A stretch of 64,000 bases of DNA, taken from the NCBI GenBank assembly GCA_963665085.2, contig CAXXXS010000001.1, positions 4,216,001 to 4,280,000 on the forward strand, given 5' to 3'. Source of the stretch: G963665085 sp963665085. GTDB taxonomy: Bacteria > Bacteroidota > Bacteroidia > Bacteroidales > JAAAOM01. The number at the start of each line of letters is the position of its first letter. Position 1 is the first letter of the stretch. The position numbers were made by a program, and so were the translations under genes. Below, one piece after another: positions 42,559-54,400 of this stretch. The notes beneath the pieces are model-generated. The model ran no database searches, was not told the DNA's origin, and was given only the letters and a program-made list of their open reading frames with translations.

Positions 42559-45500
42559 TTATTTTTTTATTAAAGAATATGAGGACGAAGCTTTTTTATT
42601 ATAAATGGTTAAGATATACATACCTTGTCCGAGTTCATCCAGATTAATGCTTGTCTTATCTTTGACAAGTTCTCCAATTAATAAGGTTTTACCTGTTACT
42701 GACGTAATTTTATAATTTGCAGGTAAATCAGTTCCGTTTAATTGAATCGTAGCTATTGAACTTACCGGGTTAGGATAAACCGAGATATTGGCAAATGTTT
42801 CAATATCAACAGAAGTGAGCGGGGTAATGGTCAATGTACCATTGGTGTAGCTCATTTCGTAGTTGTTGTCGCTACCACCACTAACCACGATATCATATGT
42901 GCCGGCTTCGCTTTCGGTTGTTGCTTCGCAGGTTGCTGTAGGTAAAGTATCCAGTACGCTCTCGTCTTCGCTGTTTACAAAACCGCTATAACTAATGGTT
43001 AGTTCCGGGATTGTATTGCCGTAATTGATTGCAATATCATCTGCTGTGACAGAGAGTGCAGCTTTGTTTACATTAATAATTACCGATTTGCTATTTGAAG
43101 TATAGTTATCGGCATCATCCGGAGTGAATTCTACTGATAGTGTTTGACCGTCACCAACTGAGAGTATTGAACCTTCGGCAGGAGTATAAGTAAACGTTCC
43201 TGTTGTAACAGTAGTCGCATTGAGTTGTTCGCTGCTTAAAGCCGTTCCGTAGGTAATGTCTGATGGATTACTCCATGTAATTTCAGGTATGACCTGTTCA
43301 ATTACAGATAGCATACCGTAATTATAAGTTATGGTATAGTTCTCTAAGCCGGTACCGGTGGCATCACTAATAATAATATTATAAGAGCCTAAGGCAGCAT
43401 CCGCAGCCGCGCCATCGCTGGTAATTGTGGCAGAGCTTGCTTCATCGCCAGAAACCAGGCTATCTGTTGTAAATTCGGTGCCCTCGAAAGTAAATAGGAG
43501 GTTAACCGTTTTGGTTTGGTCGTTTGCTGTTATTGTTAAAGCTTTGGTGGTGATAGTAGCCGTGGCTGAACCGGTATTGGAAGCCAGCGTATAATTGCTC
43601 ATGTCGGCACCGCTGCTAATAGTGATATTACTGAAGCTAACGGTTTTATTTGCTTCTGCATTTTTATCAGAAAAAGCAGCATCGAATGTAAAACCTAGTT
43701 CGTCGCCAGAGATTCGATCATCTGAAAAGCCTGCATTACTAACAGATGTTGTTCCATCATATACTTTGCTATCGGCAGTAAAACTGCTCAATGTCAATGT
43801 GCGGGCTGTAACTTCCAACGAATCGCTAACATAAGCAAATTCATAATTGTCATCACTACCACCTGATACTGTTATCTCGTATTTACCGGCATCGCTTTCT
43901 GTTGTTGAAAGGCAGCTTGCACCTGGCAATACATCAATTACAGAGACATCTTCACCGTTTACAAAACCAGTGTAAACAATTTTAAATACCGGGTTTTCTT
44001 CGCCATATACTTTATTAGTATCAACTGTTGTTGCTGTTAACGTTGCTTTGATTACATCAATGTTTACTGTTGCTGTAACTGAAGCATAATTTGCAGTATC
44101 AGTTGGTGTAAATACAGCTGAGAGGGTTTGCCCATCGCCTGCAGCAAGTATTTCGCCTGCAGCAGGTGTATAGGTAATTGAACCATCAACGGTTGCCCCT
44201 TTATAGCTTACTGTAGTATTAAGTTGTGTAGCGCTTAATGCAGTTCCGTAAATAATATCAGCAGGGTTTTCCCAATCCATTCTAGCAATCTTTTTATCCG
44301 ATTTAAAAGAAACCACATCGCCATAAACAGTATCCACAACATTAATTACATATGCCCTAACATAATAAGTAGTTAGAAAATTAAGTCCCGTAATTGCGGT
44401 AGTATATGAGCCAGTATCGCTAACCGATCCTTCGTCGCTGTAATTATCGGCAAGGGTTGGCGACCCGGTTGTGTTCCAGCATACCCCGTGAGCAAAAGGT
44501 AATGCAGCACCTAAGTCGCTTATATATAAACGGCCGGTAGCTGTTGAATCGGTAATGCCACTTACTGCCAGTGTAGTAACTTCAGGCAAATGGGCTGAGA
44601 GGAAAGAAACAACATTGCTGTAAATGGTGTCGCCCTGGTAAATTGAATAAGCCCTTACATAATAGGTTGTATTGGTATCGAGGCTTGTCATTTGCGAGGT
44701 ATAAACACCTGTCGAACTGGCTGATCCCTCATTGGTCATACTATCTGTAAGAACAGGTGTACCTGTAAGGTTCCAACATATACCGTATTGCGAAATGGTT
44801 GATGTTCCTGTAAAAATATCGTAATTGCAGGTTGCATTGCTAAATCCCACGTTGGTAAAACTATCTACTTTCAATACCGGTGGTGGATTATGGGTAAATC
44901 CTTCCATAGCAAGGAAAGGAAGGCTGTCGTTTACTTCGGGGTTATAGCCCCAGTTATCGTTGGTGCCATTAATATCTTCTACCATAAAATCCCAGCCATC
45001 GTTAAAATACATGTAGAAATCGTGCATTTCGGCAGTGGTTTTTCCGGTGATGCTGGTTGTACCCCCACTGGCATATCCTGTGGCGCTGCTTTGGCTTGAA
45101 CTTTCGGTGTCCCAAAAACAATTGGTTACCGTACCGTTACCTTTATGCCCGATAAATCCACCAATATAGCTGGTAGTCGCAGAAACCGTATCGGTACTGT
45201 AACAGTAACTTACATTAGTATTGTATGTCCTGCCTATAAAACCGCCAACATACGAAGTCCCTGATACCTTGCCCCTGCTGTAAGAATTAGTAATATCTAT
45301 GTAACTGTAAGTATAACCATAACCAAGCAATCCACCAACGTACGAAGTCCCCGAAACTATATTATTGGCATGACAATTTTTAATTATATTTTTATTCATA
45401 GCGTATCCAACCAAGCCGCCAACATCTTGGTTCGTGCTTGTTACTGTCCCCGTAGCATAGCAATTATCGAGTGTATCAACAGATTCAATGTACCCTACCA

Positions 45501-48500
45501 AGCCGCCAACATCTTGGCCCGTGCTTGTTACTGTTCCCTTAGCATAGCAACTATCGAGTTTATTATTAGTATAAGTGTACCCTACCAAGCCGCCGATATG
45601 GCTCGTACCTGTTACAGCTCCTGTAGCATAACAATTATGCAAGGTATTATAAGTGTAATTGCGACCTACTAAGCCACCTGTATTGTTACCTGTACTAGTT
45701 ACCGTTCCTGTAGCATAACAATTGTTTATTGTAGTATGGCTACCAATATTTCCAATCAATCCTCCGGTACTAGTTGATGAACTTGTTACTGTAGCTGTTG
45801 CATAGCAGTTGTTTAACGTATTATAAGATGTAGTTCCAAGTAAGCCACCGGTACAAGAATTTGAACCGGTTACGGTGCCTGCCGCATAGCAATTATTAAT
45901 TTCAGTATAACTACTATTACCGGCTAAAGCTCCGGTATATTGATACCCTGAAATAGTGTCTGCCGCATAGCAGTTGTTCAACGTATCATAAGATGTATAT
46001 CCAAGTAAGCCGCCGGTATAAGAAAATGAACCGGTTACGTTACCTGTCGAAAAGCAATTATTAATTGCAGTATAATAACTATAACCGGCTAAAGCTCCGG
46101 TATATTGATATCCTGAAATATTAACCGATTCCAAGCCAATGCTGTCAATAGTTGCCTTGCTTGCATATCCAAATAAACCAACATAAGTGGTTGATGAACG
46201 TGAAATGGTTAAATTGGAAATGGTATGCCCACCTCCGTGGAAAGTACCGGTAAATCGCTCAGAAGAAGAACCTATAGGTAAAAAGCCTTCTCCATCGTTT
46301 TCGGTAGCAGAGGCCGAAGCATCAATATCTGCCACCACACGGTATGTGGCATTTAAAGGGTGAGTTGTCCCTACTTCCAATAGGTCTTCATAAGTGGCAA
46401 TTTCAAAATTCCCTGAATTGAAAAAAACACAGGATATTGAACACCATAAAGTATCTCCATTTTCAACTGAACCAACCTGGTAGGGTAATTTTATATAATC
46501 CCCATCACAAATGTATTTTTCATTTAACAACCGGGCTACCAGTATTGCTTCCGGGTTATCGGGGTCAATATCGTTAGCGGTTAACGATGCTATTACTTCA
46601 GCACTTAATTCATCCAATGAATTAGGATATTCTATATCCAGTGTATCGGGAATTGCAACAGCAAGGTTATCAAAGGCTTGGAAATACGGGTAACTTTCAC
46701 CTTCATTAATGGCCCATGTATTGGTAAAATCCCAGCCTTCGAAAGTAGCTTCTTTAAGCATTTCACCGGTAGGTTTTCCAACTGCATTGAACGTACCTGA
46801 ACGGTAGCCACAACCTGAAGCCCTGCCTGTTGAAGTAATATCCCAATAGGAACTGTTGACAGAACTACCCAGCCATCCTATTAATCCCCCGATATAAGAA
46901 GTTCCGGATACTAAACCTGTTGCATAGGAGTTTGTTATGTATGATGAATTAATACTTTCTCCAACCAGGCCTCCTATTATAGATCCCCCGGAAACTCTTG
47001 TATTAGCATAGCAATTGCTTATTTGGGACGGATAATTGTATCCAACCAGGCCTCCTATATATTGTCCCTCACTTGAAATATTACCAACAGCATAGCAATT
47101 AACCAGGGTGTCATTAACACCTTTTCCAACAAGCCCACCGACATAGCTGGCTGAGCCTGCTTCAATAATGGACAAAGCATACGAATTGCTTATCTTAGAA
47201 TATCTATTATAACCAACCAGGCCGCCAAGACAATCATCATCTGCGATAATACTTCCCTTGACGCTGCAATATTCTATTGAAGTATACTCGTTATATCCCA
47301 CGAGGCCTCCTACAGAATAGTTTCCTGAAATATCTATTTTATCGATAGACAGACTGTCGATTTTTGCCCCGTTTGTGCTACCAAATAAACCAATATACGC
47401 ATTGGATGAACGGGAAATATACAAATTGGAAATGGTATGCCCGCCGCCATGGAATGTGCCGCTGAAGTTCAAAATAGGTTCAAAACCCTGTCCGTTGTTT
47501 TCGGTTGCTGATGCCGAGGCATCAATATCGGCTGTTAAGCGGTATGTGGTATTTAAAGGGTAAAGGGTGCCTATTTTTTTCAAATCTTCATACGAAGAGA
47601 TTTCAATATAGCCAGAATAGTTGAAGCAAACTAAAGAATGTCCACCCCAAATGGTATCACCATTAACAATGCTACCTACCTGGTATGGAACTTTAAGATA
47701 ATTTGAAACGGCTATTGATCTGCCATTTGTCCAACGGGCTGTTAAGGTTGCCCCTGTGTTATCGGGGTCAATATCGTTGGCTATAACCAGGGCGATTAAT
47801 TCATTGCTCATTGTTCCTAAACTACCGGGAAAGTCTGTATCCAAGGTATCTGAAAAAGCAAAAGCCAGGTTGTCAATTCCTTTTAAATACGGATAAGAGT
47901 TGTTTTCCTGAATGTTCCATGTATTGGTAAAGTCCCAGCCATCGAAAGTATTTGCCTGGAACATTTCGGAAGTTGCTTTACCTACGGCATTAAACGTACC
48001 AGAATTGTAAGCAAATCCTACAGACATGCCTGTTGATAAGGTGTCCCAATAGCAACTATCGAATGTTCCAGAGTAAATATCACCTACAAAACCACCCAGG
48101 TAAGATGAACCAGACACATTACCAGTAGCATAACAATTAGTAACAGTACAACGGTTATTGACTCCAAGTAAACCTCCAACAGATTCATTTCCTTGTACAA
48201 TGGTTGTAGCATAACAATAGGTGATTACTGCTCTATTACTATTACCCACCAAACCGCCAATATAACGGTATCCATTTCCTGTAATATTGCCGGCAGCATA
48301 GCAATACACAATAGTATCGTAAGCGCCAGCGCCAACCAATCCTCCGGCACCACCTTCATCACCTGCCTTAATACTAACCGAAGCATACGAATTGCTTATT
48401 TTTGAATATTCATCATACCCTACAATACCGCCATAGCCCCAATAATTTCCGACAATATCACCGGTGGTATTACAATTATTTATAGAACATTTATAGGCAT

Positions 48501-48939
48501 ATCCAATAATTCCGCCAACCTCTCCGTAACCTTCAATATCTATATCCAGCATGGAGATGCTGTCGAATTTTGCTTCATAGGCGTAACCAAACAGGCCAAT
48601 ATATTCCGTTGATGCCCGTGAAATATACAAGCCTGTAATTTTATGGCCTTTACCATTGTAATTCGCTTTAAAATTTGTTGTTGAATTACCAATGGGCGTG
48701 AAACCACTGCCACTGTCCCAGTTTTTAGTGTCCGAGGCATCTATATCGGCTGTTTGGGTAAAATAGCAGGTATCGTTCCAGATACTGTCTGTTTGCGAAA
48801 GCCAGTAAAGGTTTTCCAACGAACTAATTTGGAAAGGGTCGCTGCCCGATCCGCTACCTGAAGGGACGGTAGCTGTTTGTGCAAAACTCAGGCCTGCAAT
48901 AATGCAGGACAACAACAGTAATGTAAAGCGTTTTTTCAT
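42559..48939 (-). CDS. Giant T9SS surface protein with GLUG, fibronectin-like and MBG repeats (2126 residues)
   Basis: Signal peptide (LLLLSCIIAGLSFAQ). Residues ~35-1330 hold three large modules of GLUG repeats. Each has many copies of a short unit like NCYATGNVSGSSYLGGFVG, and modules one and two end in GWDFTNTW and a cadherin-like linker (LTANDIDPDNPEAILVARL). Residues ~1340-1540 are two fibronectin-like units of the TYYVRAYSI type. Residues ~1550-2050 are Ig/MBG-like repeats (DITYGTALSSEQLNATTV, LTISYSGFVNSEDESVLDT). The last ~75 residues are a type A T9SS sorting domain (VYPNPVSSIATIQLNG, GQGMYILTIYNKKAS). Such proteins are exposed on or released from the cell and probably act in adhesion. 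A TPR-AraC regulator gene lies directly upstream. Confidence 0.9.
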   Translation of the reverse strand: MKKRFTLLLLSCIIAGLSFAQTATVPSGSGSGSDPFQISSLENLYWLSQTDSIWNDTCYFTQTADIDASDTKNWDSGSGFTPIGNSTTNFKANYNGKGHKITGLYISRASTEYIGLFGYAYEAKFDSISMLDIDIEGYGEVGGIIGYAYKCSINNCNTTGDIVGNYWGYGGIVGYDEYSKISNSYASVSIKAGDEGGAGGLVGAGAYDTIVYCYAAGNITGNGYRYIGGLVGNSNRAVITYCYATTIVQGNESVGGLLGVNNRCTVTNCYATGNVSGSSYLGGFVGDIYSGTFDSCYWDTLSTGMSVGFAYNSGTFNAVGKATSEMFQANTFDGWDFTNTWNIQENNSYPYLKGIDNLAFAFSDTLDTDFPGSLGTMSNELIALVIANDIDPDNTGATLTARWTNGRSIAVSNYLKVPYQVGSIVNGDTIWGGHSLVCFNYSGYIEISSYEDLKKIGTLYPLNTTYRLTADIDASASATENNGQGFEPILNFSGTFHGGGHTISNLYISRSSNAYIGLFGSTNGAKIDSLSIDKIDISGNYSVGGLVGYNEYTSIEYCSVKGSIIADDDCLGGLVGYNRYSKISNSYALSIIEAGSASYVGGLVGKGVNDTLVNCYAVGNISSEGQYIGGLVGYNYPSQISNCYANTRVSGGSIIGGLVGESINSSYITNSYATGLVSGTSYIGGLIGWLGSSVNSSYWDITSTGRASGCGYRSGTFNAVGKPTGEMLKEATFEGWDFTNTWAINEGESYPYFQAFDNLAVAIPDTLDIEYPNSLDELSAEVIASLTANDIDPDNPEAILVARLLNEKYICDGDYIKLPYQVGSVENGDTLWCSISCVFFNSGNFEIATYEDLLEVGTTHPLNATYRVVADIDASASATENDGEGFLPIGSSSERFTGTFHGGGHTISNLTISRSSTTYVGLFGYASKATIDSIGLESVNISGYQYTGALAGYSYYTAINNCFSTGNVTGSFSYTGGLLGYTSYDTLNNCYAADTISGYQYTGALAGNSSYTEINNCYAAGTVTGSNSCTGGLLGTTSYNTLNNCYATATVTSSSTSTGGLIGNIGSHTTINNCYATGTVTSTGNNTGGLVGRNYTYNTLHNCYATGAVTGTSHIGGLVGYTYTNNKLDSCYAKGTVTSTGQDVGGLVGYIESVDTLDNCYATGTVTSTNQDVGGLVGYAMNKNIIKNCHANNIVSGTSYVGGLLGYGYTYSYIDITNSYSRGKVSGTSYVGGFIGRTYNTNVSYCYSTDTVSATTSYIGGFIGHKGNGTVTNCFWDTESSSQSSATGYASGGTTSITGKTTAEMHDFYMYFNDGWDFMVEDINGTNDNWGYNPEVNDSLPFLAMEGFTHNPPPVLKVDSFTNVGFSNATCNYDIFTGTSTISQYGICWNLTGTPVLTDSMTNEGSASSTGVYTSQMTSLDTNTTYYVRAYSIYQGDTIYSNVVSFLSAHLPEVTTLAVSGITDSTATGRLYISDLGAALPFAHGVCWNTTGSPTLADNYSDEGSVSDTGSYTTAITGLNFLTTYYVRAYVINVVDTVYGDVVSFKSDKKIARMDWENPADIIYGTALSATQLNTTVSYKGATVDGSITYTPAAGEILAAGDGQTLSAVFTPTDTANYASVTATVNIDVIKATLTATTVDTNKVYGEENPVFKIVYTGFVNGEDVSVIDVLPGASCLSTTESDAGKYEITVSGGSDDNYEFAYVSDSLEVTARTLTLSSFTADSKVYDGTTSVSNAGFSDDRISGDELGFTFDAAFSDKNAEANKTVSFSNITISSGADMSNYTLASNTGSATATITTKALTITANDQTKTVNLLFTFEGTEFTTDSLVSGDEASSATITSDGAAADAALGSYNIIISDATGTGLENYTITYNYGMLSVIEQVIPEITWSNPSDITYGTALSSEQLNATTVTTGTFTYTPAEGSILSVGDGQTLSVEFTPDDADNYTSNSKSVIINVNKAALSVTADDIAINYGNTIPELTISYSGFVNSEDESVLDTLPTATCEATTESEAGTYDIVVSGGSDNNYEMSYTNGTLTITPLTSVDIETFANISVYPNPVSSIATIQLNGTDLPANYKITSVTGKTLLIGELVKDKTSINLDELGQGMYILTIYNKKASSSYSLIKK

Positions 48940-49308
48940 AGGTATAATTTTTAAGTTTATTCTAAATTTTTTGTTAAGCAGTTATGTAAAAAGAGTTTAA
49001 TTATTGGCCGAGATATAATCTGTCAGCATCTTATTTTTTTCTAAATAAAAATTACTGAAATGAGGGCGTAAAAGTTTGGTTAATAAGGGCTGGATTTGAT
49101 TGAATTGATAAATTCAATCAAACTTTTATTGAGAGCTATACTATATAACCGGCCAATATCCGCGCCACAAGCAACTTTCAAAAAACATACGGAAAAGCGG
49201 ATTTTGGCACCCGGATTATAATATCAGGCGGATAATGATTGCTTTTAAGCCTGTTTATTAACAGTATTATTCAATCGATTTAAAATTTTTAACCAATAAC
49301 TAACTCTT
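48940..49308. other. Intergenic region between regulator and giant surface gene
   Basis: A 369-base gap with no gene. It must contain the end of the TPR-AraC transcript and the promoter of the 2126-residue surface protein, but I do not see a clear hairpin terminator or TAnnTTTG box in it. Confidence 0.4.
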
Positions 49309-51294
49309 CTAAGCTTGATTATCGATAGATTCTTTAAAATAGGAAGGGGTAATACCAGTAAATTCTTTAAATGCTATATTAAACGATGAGCGTGTATTAA
49401 AGCCAACTTCACGGGCAATGGCTTCGAATGTAAAGTTTTTGAATTCTTTATCAGAAAGCAGCCTGCGGGCTTCTTTTATCCTATAGTTATTTAAAAACTT
49501 ATTAAAGTTGCACTGGTAATTGTTGTTTATTACCCTGGAAAGGTATGTCCGGTTTGTATTAAGGGCATCAGCCAAGGTCTCAAGGGTTATGGAAGTATTC
49601 TTATATAATTTCTCGATATGCATTAAATGTTCAATCTTCTTAAGTATATCTTTTTCAAGTTCCAGCTCAACAATAGTTTGCTCTTTAAGCAATTTATTTT
49701 CAGGTGCATTATTCTTTTCCTGCTTGATTTCGTTGTTTAACAATTCGAGGTTTTGCTGAAAAAGTTTCTTGTTTTTTATTTTTATAAGTCGATAATAATA
49801 GGCTATAATAATAATAACTAATATAATTACGCTCAGGATAATCCCCATTAAGTGCATCTGTTGTTTTCTTTTGGCAATTAAAAGATCTTTCTTTTCCATT
49901 TCTTTCTCAACAAGCAACTTTTCCTTTTTGTGTTGATAATTAAACTCAATTAAGTCTATTTTACCAATGGTTTCAATGCTATACAAACTGTCGCAAACTG
50001 TTTTATAAATTTTCTGGTAGTAGAGTGCTTTCTGGTACTGTCCCTGTTCTTCGTATAACTGATATAACAGGTTGGCGCTTTCTTTCTTTGTCTCTGCTTT
50101 ACGTATTTCATTAGCAATGTTATATGCTTTTTGGGCATAGGTTAATGCTTCGGTAGTATTGTGCTGTATTTGGTACCATTTTCCCAGTTTGTTTAATGCT
50201 TCGGCCTGAAATTCTTTTGTATTAACCAACAGGCTAATATCTAATGCCTCCTGAAAATAATTATAGGCTGTATCATAATTCTGTATTGCCAGGTAAATGT
50301 CGCCAATATTAATACATGTTTCTGGTGTATAGGTTTTTAAGCCAGCTTCCTTTTTAATTTCTAACGATTTTTTAAGATAAACCAGGGCAGTATCATATTT
50401 TTCCTGCATTTTATAAATATTCCCGATATTATTACAAGAAGTAGCTATGCCTCTTTTATTCCCAAATTCTTCTTTTAACTTTATTGATTGCTGGTAATAT
50501 TCCAATGCCTTATCATAATAGTCCAGGTTTTCATAAACTATCCCGATATTATTTAGTGAATTAGCTATTCCCAGCTTATCTCCTTCTTCTTTTTTGATCT
50601 CCAATGATTTTTGGTAATATTCCAAGGCTTTATAATAATCACCCAGTTTTTCATATACTAACCCGATATTATTTAGCGATTTAGATACACTAAGTTTATC
50701 GTTTAATTCTTCTTTTAACTGTAATGATTTTTGAAAGTATTCTAATGCGCTTATATAATCGCCCTGGTGATAATAAGTTATCCCTATACTGTTTAAGGAG
50801 TATACTTTGTCTTTTTTATTATCTGTTTCTTCTGTGATTTGTAATGATTTTTGTAGGTATTCAAGGGCAAGGATATAATCGCCCAGATTTTGATAAACTA
50901 TCCCTATTGCGTTATAGGCTCTAGCCAGTCCCAGTTTAAAATTTACAGCAATAAAAATGGGAATGGTTTTTTCAAGATATTCAATGGATTTATCATAATC
51001 GGAAGTTTTCCAATAATAACAGGCATACAAATAAAAACTTTCGGCCAGACCTTTTTGGTATTTTAATTGAATGGACAGTTGTTCTGCTTCATTTGCTAAT
51101 TGCAGTGTTTGGTCTAAATCGTAGTTGTAAATCTCACAGCCTAAGTCATACAAGATATTCACGCGAGTAGAGTCATTGACTTTATGGTTATTAAGGAGTG
51201 TTTGCAGGCTGTCGATTTTGGCGGTTTGCGAGTAGCAAAATATACTCGCTGAACTAAAAAAGAAAAGTGCAATAATTTTTTGAAAGCTGCCCAT
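49309..51294 (-). CDS. Transmembrane TPR-AraC regulator, copy 1
   Basis: A signal peptide (KIIALFFFSSASIFCYSQ) precedes about ten TPR units (~60-430). The TPRs follow the ~40-residue pattern LGDYYKALEYYQKSLEIKKE and NSLNNIGIVYE. One membrane helix (MGIILSVIILVIIIIAYYY, ~480-500), a coiled coil and a C-terminal AraC HTH follow (~560-655: LETLADALNTNRTYLSRVIN, FEAIAREVGFNTRSSFNIAF). The topology suggests that periplasmic TPRs sense a protein or peptide and the cytoplasmic HTH binds DNA, a one-component transmembrane switch. It is 369 bases upstream of the 2126-residue surface gene and is the expected regulator of it. A paralogue is at 58025. Confidence 0.9.
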   Translation of the reverse strand: MGSFQKIIALFFFSSASIFCYSQTAKIDSLQTLLNNHKVNDSTRVNILYDLGCEIYNYDLDQTLQLANEAEQLSIQLKYQKGLAESFYLYACYYWKTSDYDKSIEYLEKTIPIFIAVNFKLGLARAYNAIGIVYQNLGDYILALEYLQKSLQITEETDNKKDKVYSLNSIGITYYHQGDYISALEYFQKSLQLKEELNDKLSVSKSLNNIGLVYEKLGDYYKALEYYQKSLEIKKEEGDKLGIANSLNNIGIVYENLDYYDKALEYYQQSIKLKEEFGNKRGIATSCNNIGNIYKMQEKYDTALVYLKKSLEIKKEAGLKTYTPETCINIGDIYLAIQNYDTAYNYFQEALDISLLVNTKEFQAEALNKLGKWYQIQHNTTEALTYAQKAYNIANEIRKAETKKESANLLYQLYEEQGQYQKALYYQKIYKTVCDSLYSIETIGKIDLIEFNYQHKKEKLLVEKEMEKKDLLIAKRKQQMHLMGIILSVIILVIIIIAYYYRLIKIKNKKLFQQNLELLNNEIKQEKNNAPENKLLKEQTIVELELEKDILKKIEHLMHIEKLYKNTSITLETLADALNTNRTYLSRVINNNYQCNFNKFLNNYRIKEARRLLSDKEFKNFTFEAIAREVGFNTRSSFNIAFKEFTGITPSYFKESIDNQA

Positions 51295-51393
51295 TTGCCC
51301 TGTTTTGTAAGAATGTTGGCTGAAAGTTAATCATAATTTTTATGCTGGTTTAGCTTGCTATATTTTATTTTTTGAATTGATAAGGTAATAAAA

Positions 51394-51431
51394 CAAAAAA
51401 AGCCCCGCATCCTTTTTAGGGGAATTGGGGC
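51394..51431 (-). terminator. Terminator of the 2025-residue surface protein gene
   Basis: On the minus strand GCCCC (51427-51431) pairs with GGGGC (51402-51406) around an inner CCT/AGG stem, then a T run of seven. It is 18 bases past the gene stop. Confidence 0.75.
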
Positions 51432-51449
51432 GCTTCTACACACTGGTTG

Positions 51450-54400
51450 TTATTCTTTCACTATTTTGTAATTCATTTCTTTATTGTCTTGTACAAGATT
51501 TAAGAAATAAAGACCTGAATTAAGTTGAGACATATCGATGGATGCTTTACCATTTTCTACCGTTCCGGCGGTAACTATCTTACCTGTAATTGAATACAAT
51601 GTGTAAGAAGTTACACCCGAATTTTCTAACATGCTGACAGTAAGCTTATCGGAAACCGGGTTAGGATAAACCGAGATATTGGCAAATGTTTCAACATCAA
51701 CAGAAGTGAGCGGGGTAATGGTCAATGTACCATTGGTATAGCTCATTTCGTAGTTGTTGTCGCTACCGCCACTAACAACGATATCGTATGTGCCGGCTTC
51801 GCTTGCGGCGGTTGCCGCACTCGTTGCGGTAGGCTCGGTATCCAATACGCTTTCGTCTTCGCCGTTCACAAAACCGCTGTAGGTCAACGCAAAGACTGGG
51901 TTTTCCTCGCCATAAGCACGGGAAACATCGTTTGCTGTTACACTTAGGGCTGCTTTTGCAACATTGATATTTACGGTTGCACTGCCTTCGAATACAGAAT
52001 CACTGGCAGCAGGAGTAAATGTCACGCTTAGTTCCTGGTTGTCGCCTGCTTCAAGCATGGTTCCAACAACCGGACTAAATTCTAATGAGCCATCTACATC
52101 TACAGTTGCACTTAATTGCTCTGAACTTAATACAGTACCATAAGTAATATCCGCTGGTGTTTCCCATGTGAATATTGGCGAACGTTTTATCGTTGTAAAT
52201 GTAAGCTCGTCACTGTATGTTACAATAGAACCGTTTATTACATATGAGCGGATGTGGTATGTAGTAATCGGGCGTAAACCTGATGAAGTAAGTGTATATG
52301 TTCCAGCAGTGCTTAATGTGCCTTCGTCACTTGAATCATCATCAATGCTTGTTAACCCGGTTGTGTTCCAGCATAAACCGTATTGTTGTGGATTTGGTGC
52401 TCCAATCGGATCGATAGTTACCAATACGGTTGCAGAAGTACCCGCAATCTCACTCATTGCTATATCAGTAATTATTGGTAGTTCCACGTAATAACCTACT
52501 GCTTTGATGCTATCGGTTTTTTCTGCATTGTCTCCAAAAACAAAATAGTCAGAATAATAACCTGCGGATTCTGGTTCAAAAGTGAAAACAATATCCACAG
52601 TATCCTTGCTCATTACGGCAATATCTCCGGAAGCTACAGCAAAAGCAACGGTATCAACGGCAATAGAATCAATATTTAAAATGCCACTTCCTGTATTAAC
52701 AACCTTAACTATTCTATTTGCGCTGTTACCCATTGAAACAGTACCAAAATCCAGACTGTCTTGTACAAATGTTAATTCAGGTTCACCAACAGGTGCTGTT
52801 GAAGGGATGACCCTTGAAGCACCATTTACAAAGTATCCTGAATTATGGTTTCCTGTGGCATCGAATGTGGAATCTGTTTCTGATTCGTCGAAACGGTAGT
52901 AGGCAACCAGGCCGTCTTCGTTTCCTGCCAATGAACCATATTGCGAACGGATTTCATCCTGGGTAAGGGCTTTGTTCCAAATCCTTAGTTCATCAATCTG
53001 TCCATTAAAATAATTATTGGTAAAATATGTCCCGATGTACAATGTGGCATCAGAAGTATAAGTATAACCTGTTGATGCTGTCCTTGATTCTACAAATTGG
53101 CCATCGCAATATACTGTCATCAATTTGGTATCGATATCATAAGTAGCGACCCAATGGTGCCAATATGTATCGGTATAGGTTGTTGAGGTTGTAAGGTCGT
53201 CGCCGCTAAAGCCAAACCGGAACTTATTACTAGAGAAACCAATATGGATACCATGATTGGCAACAGCTTCGCCTAAAGACATTAAATAATTGTTGCCTTC
53301 TTTTTTCGCCCAGCAATCGACTGAAAACGAAGTATTGTACAAATCAACTATGCCACACTTAATATAATCATTGCTGCCATCAAATTTCATTGCATTACCG
53401 GCGTTATCAGCAGCTTGTTGATATGCAGTTCCTTCTACTAAAACAGTATCGGTACCAGCATTGCTGGTAATTATAATGTTTCCGTAAATGGCTTCGGTGT
53501 CAGGAGCTGTATAGTGCAAACTTATTTTTCCGCTGTCTCCGGTTTCAATATTGCTGTTTATAGCAGTAGCAGAGAAGTAGTCTAAATCGCTGGTGATAGA
53601 ATAAATATTCATCGCTACATCTCCAGCATTAAAAATTGTAAACTCTGTATTACCTGTTGTTGCGATTGGAACATTTATCGTTACTGTATCAGGAGCAGAG
53701 AATACAGCATTATTTGCTAAAAATGAAACTTCTTCACTGTAAACGGTATCTGCACTGGTTATAGCATATGCCCTTACAAAGTAAGTTGAACCTAGTAACA
53801 GTTCTTCTACCGATAATGTATATGAACCTGTATCAGCAGCTACATCTACCTGGTTTATGCTATCAACCAGCGTTGGTTCTACTGCAGTACCCCAACAAAC
53901 ACCATAGCTTGTCAATGCCGGGTTACCTGTATTTGCTATTCTGAAATTGCAGTTTGCTGTTGAATCTGTGATGTCTGTAATTGTCACACTATTCAATACA
54001 GGTACTCCGTAAGTTTTTACCTCAATTTCGCTACCGTAAGAAACATAACTGCCGTTTGAGATAAAGGCACGTACAAAATATGTTGTTGCCGGTTCTAATC
54101 CTGTCATGCTAAGCGTGTCAAGACCTTTTGCGGCAGCCGGTCCATTATCGAAAATACTATCAGCAGTAATTGGTGTACCTGTTGTGTTCCAACATAGGCC
54201 ATAACCCGTATTGGGTTCGCCAATGCTATCGATATTTACACTGATAGAAACGCTGGTCTCAAATACATCTACTACTTCAACAGTAGTGATTGAAGATGCG
54301 CTTATTCCAAATCCTTCTGCATAAACAGAATCAGTGCCAACATTGTGTTCAAAAGTGTAATATCCGGCCTGGCTACCTGTAATGTCTGGAGTATACTTGG

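Noticed and set aside
45370..48405. Plus-strand frames opposite the giant GLUG gene
   Set aside because: They are antisense shadows of the repeats and share no start context.
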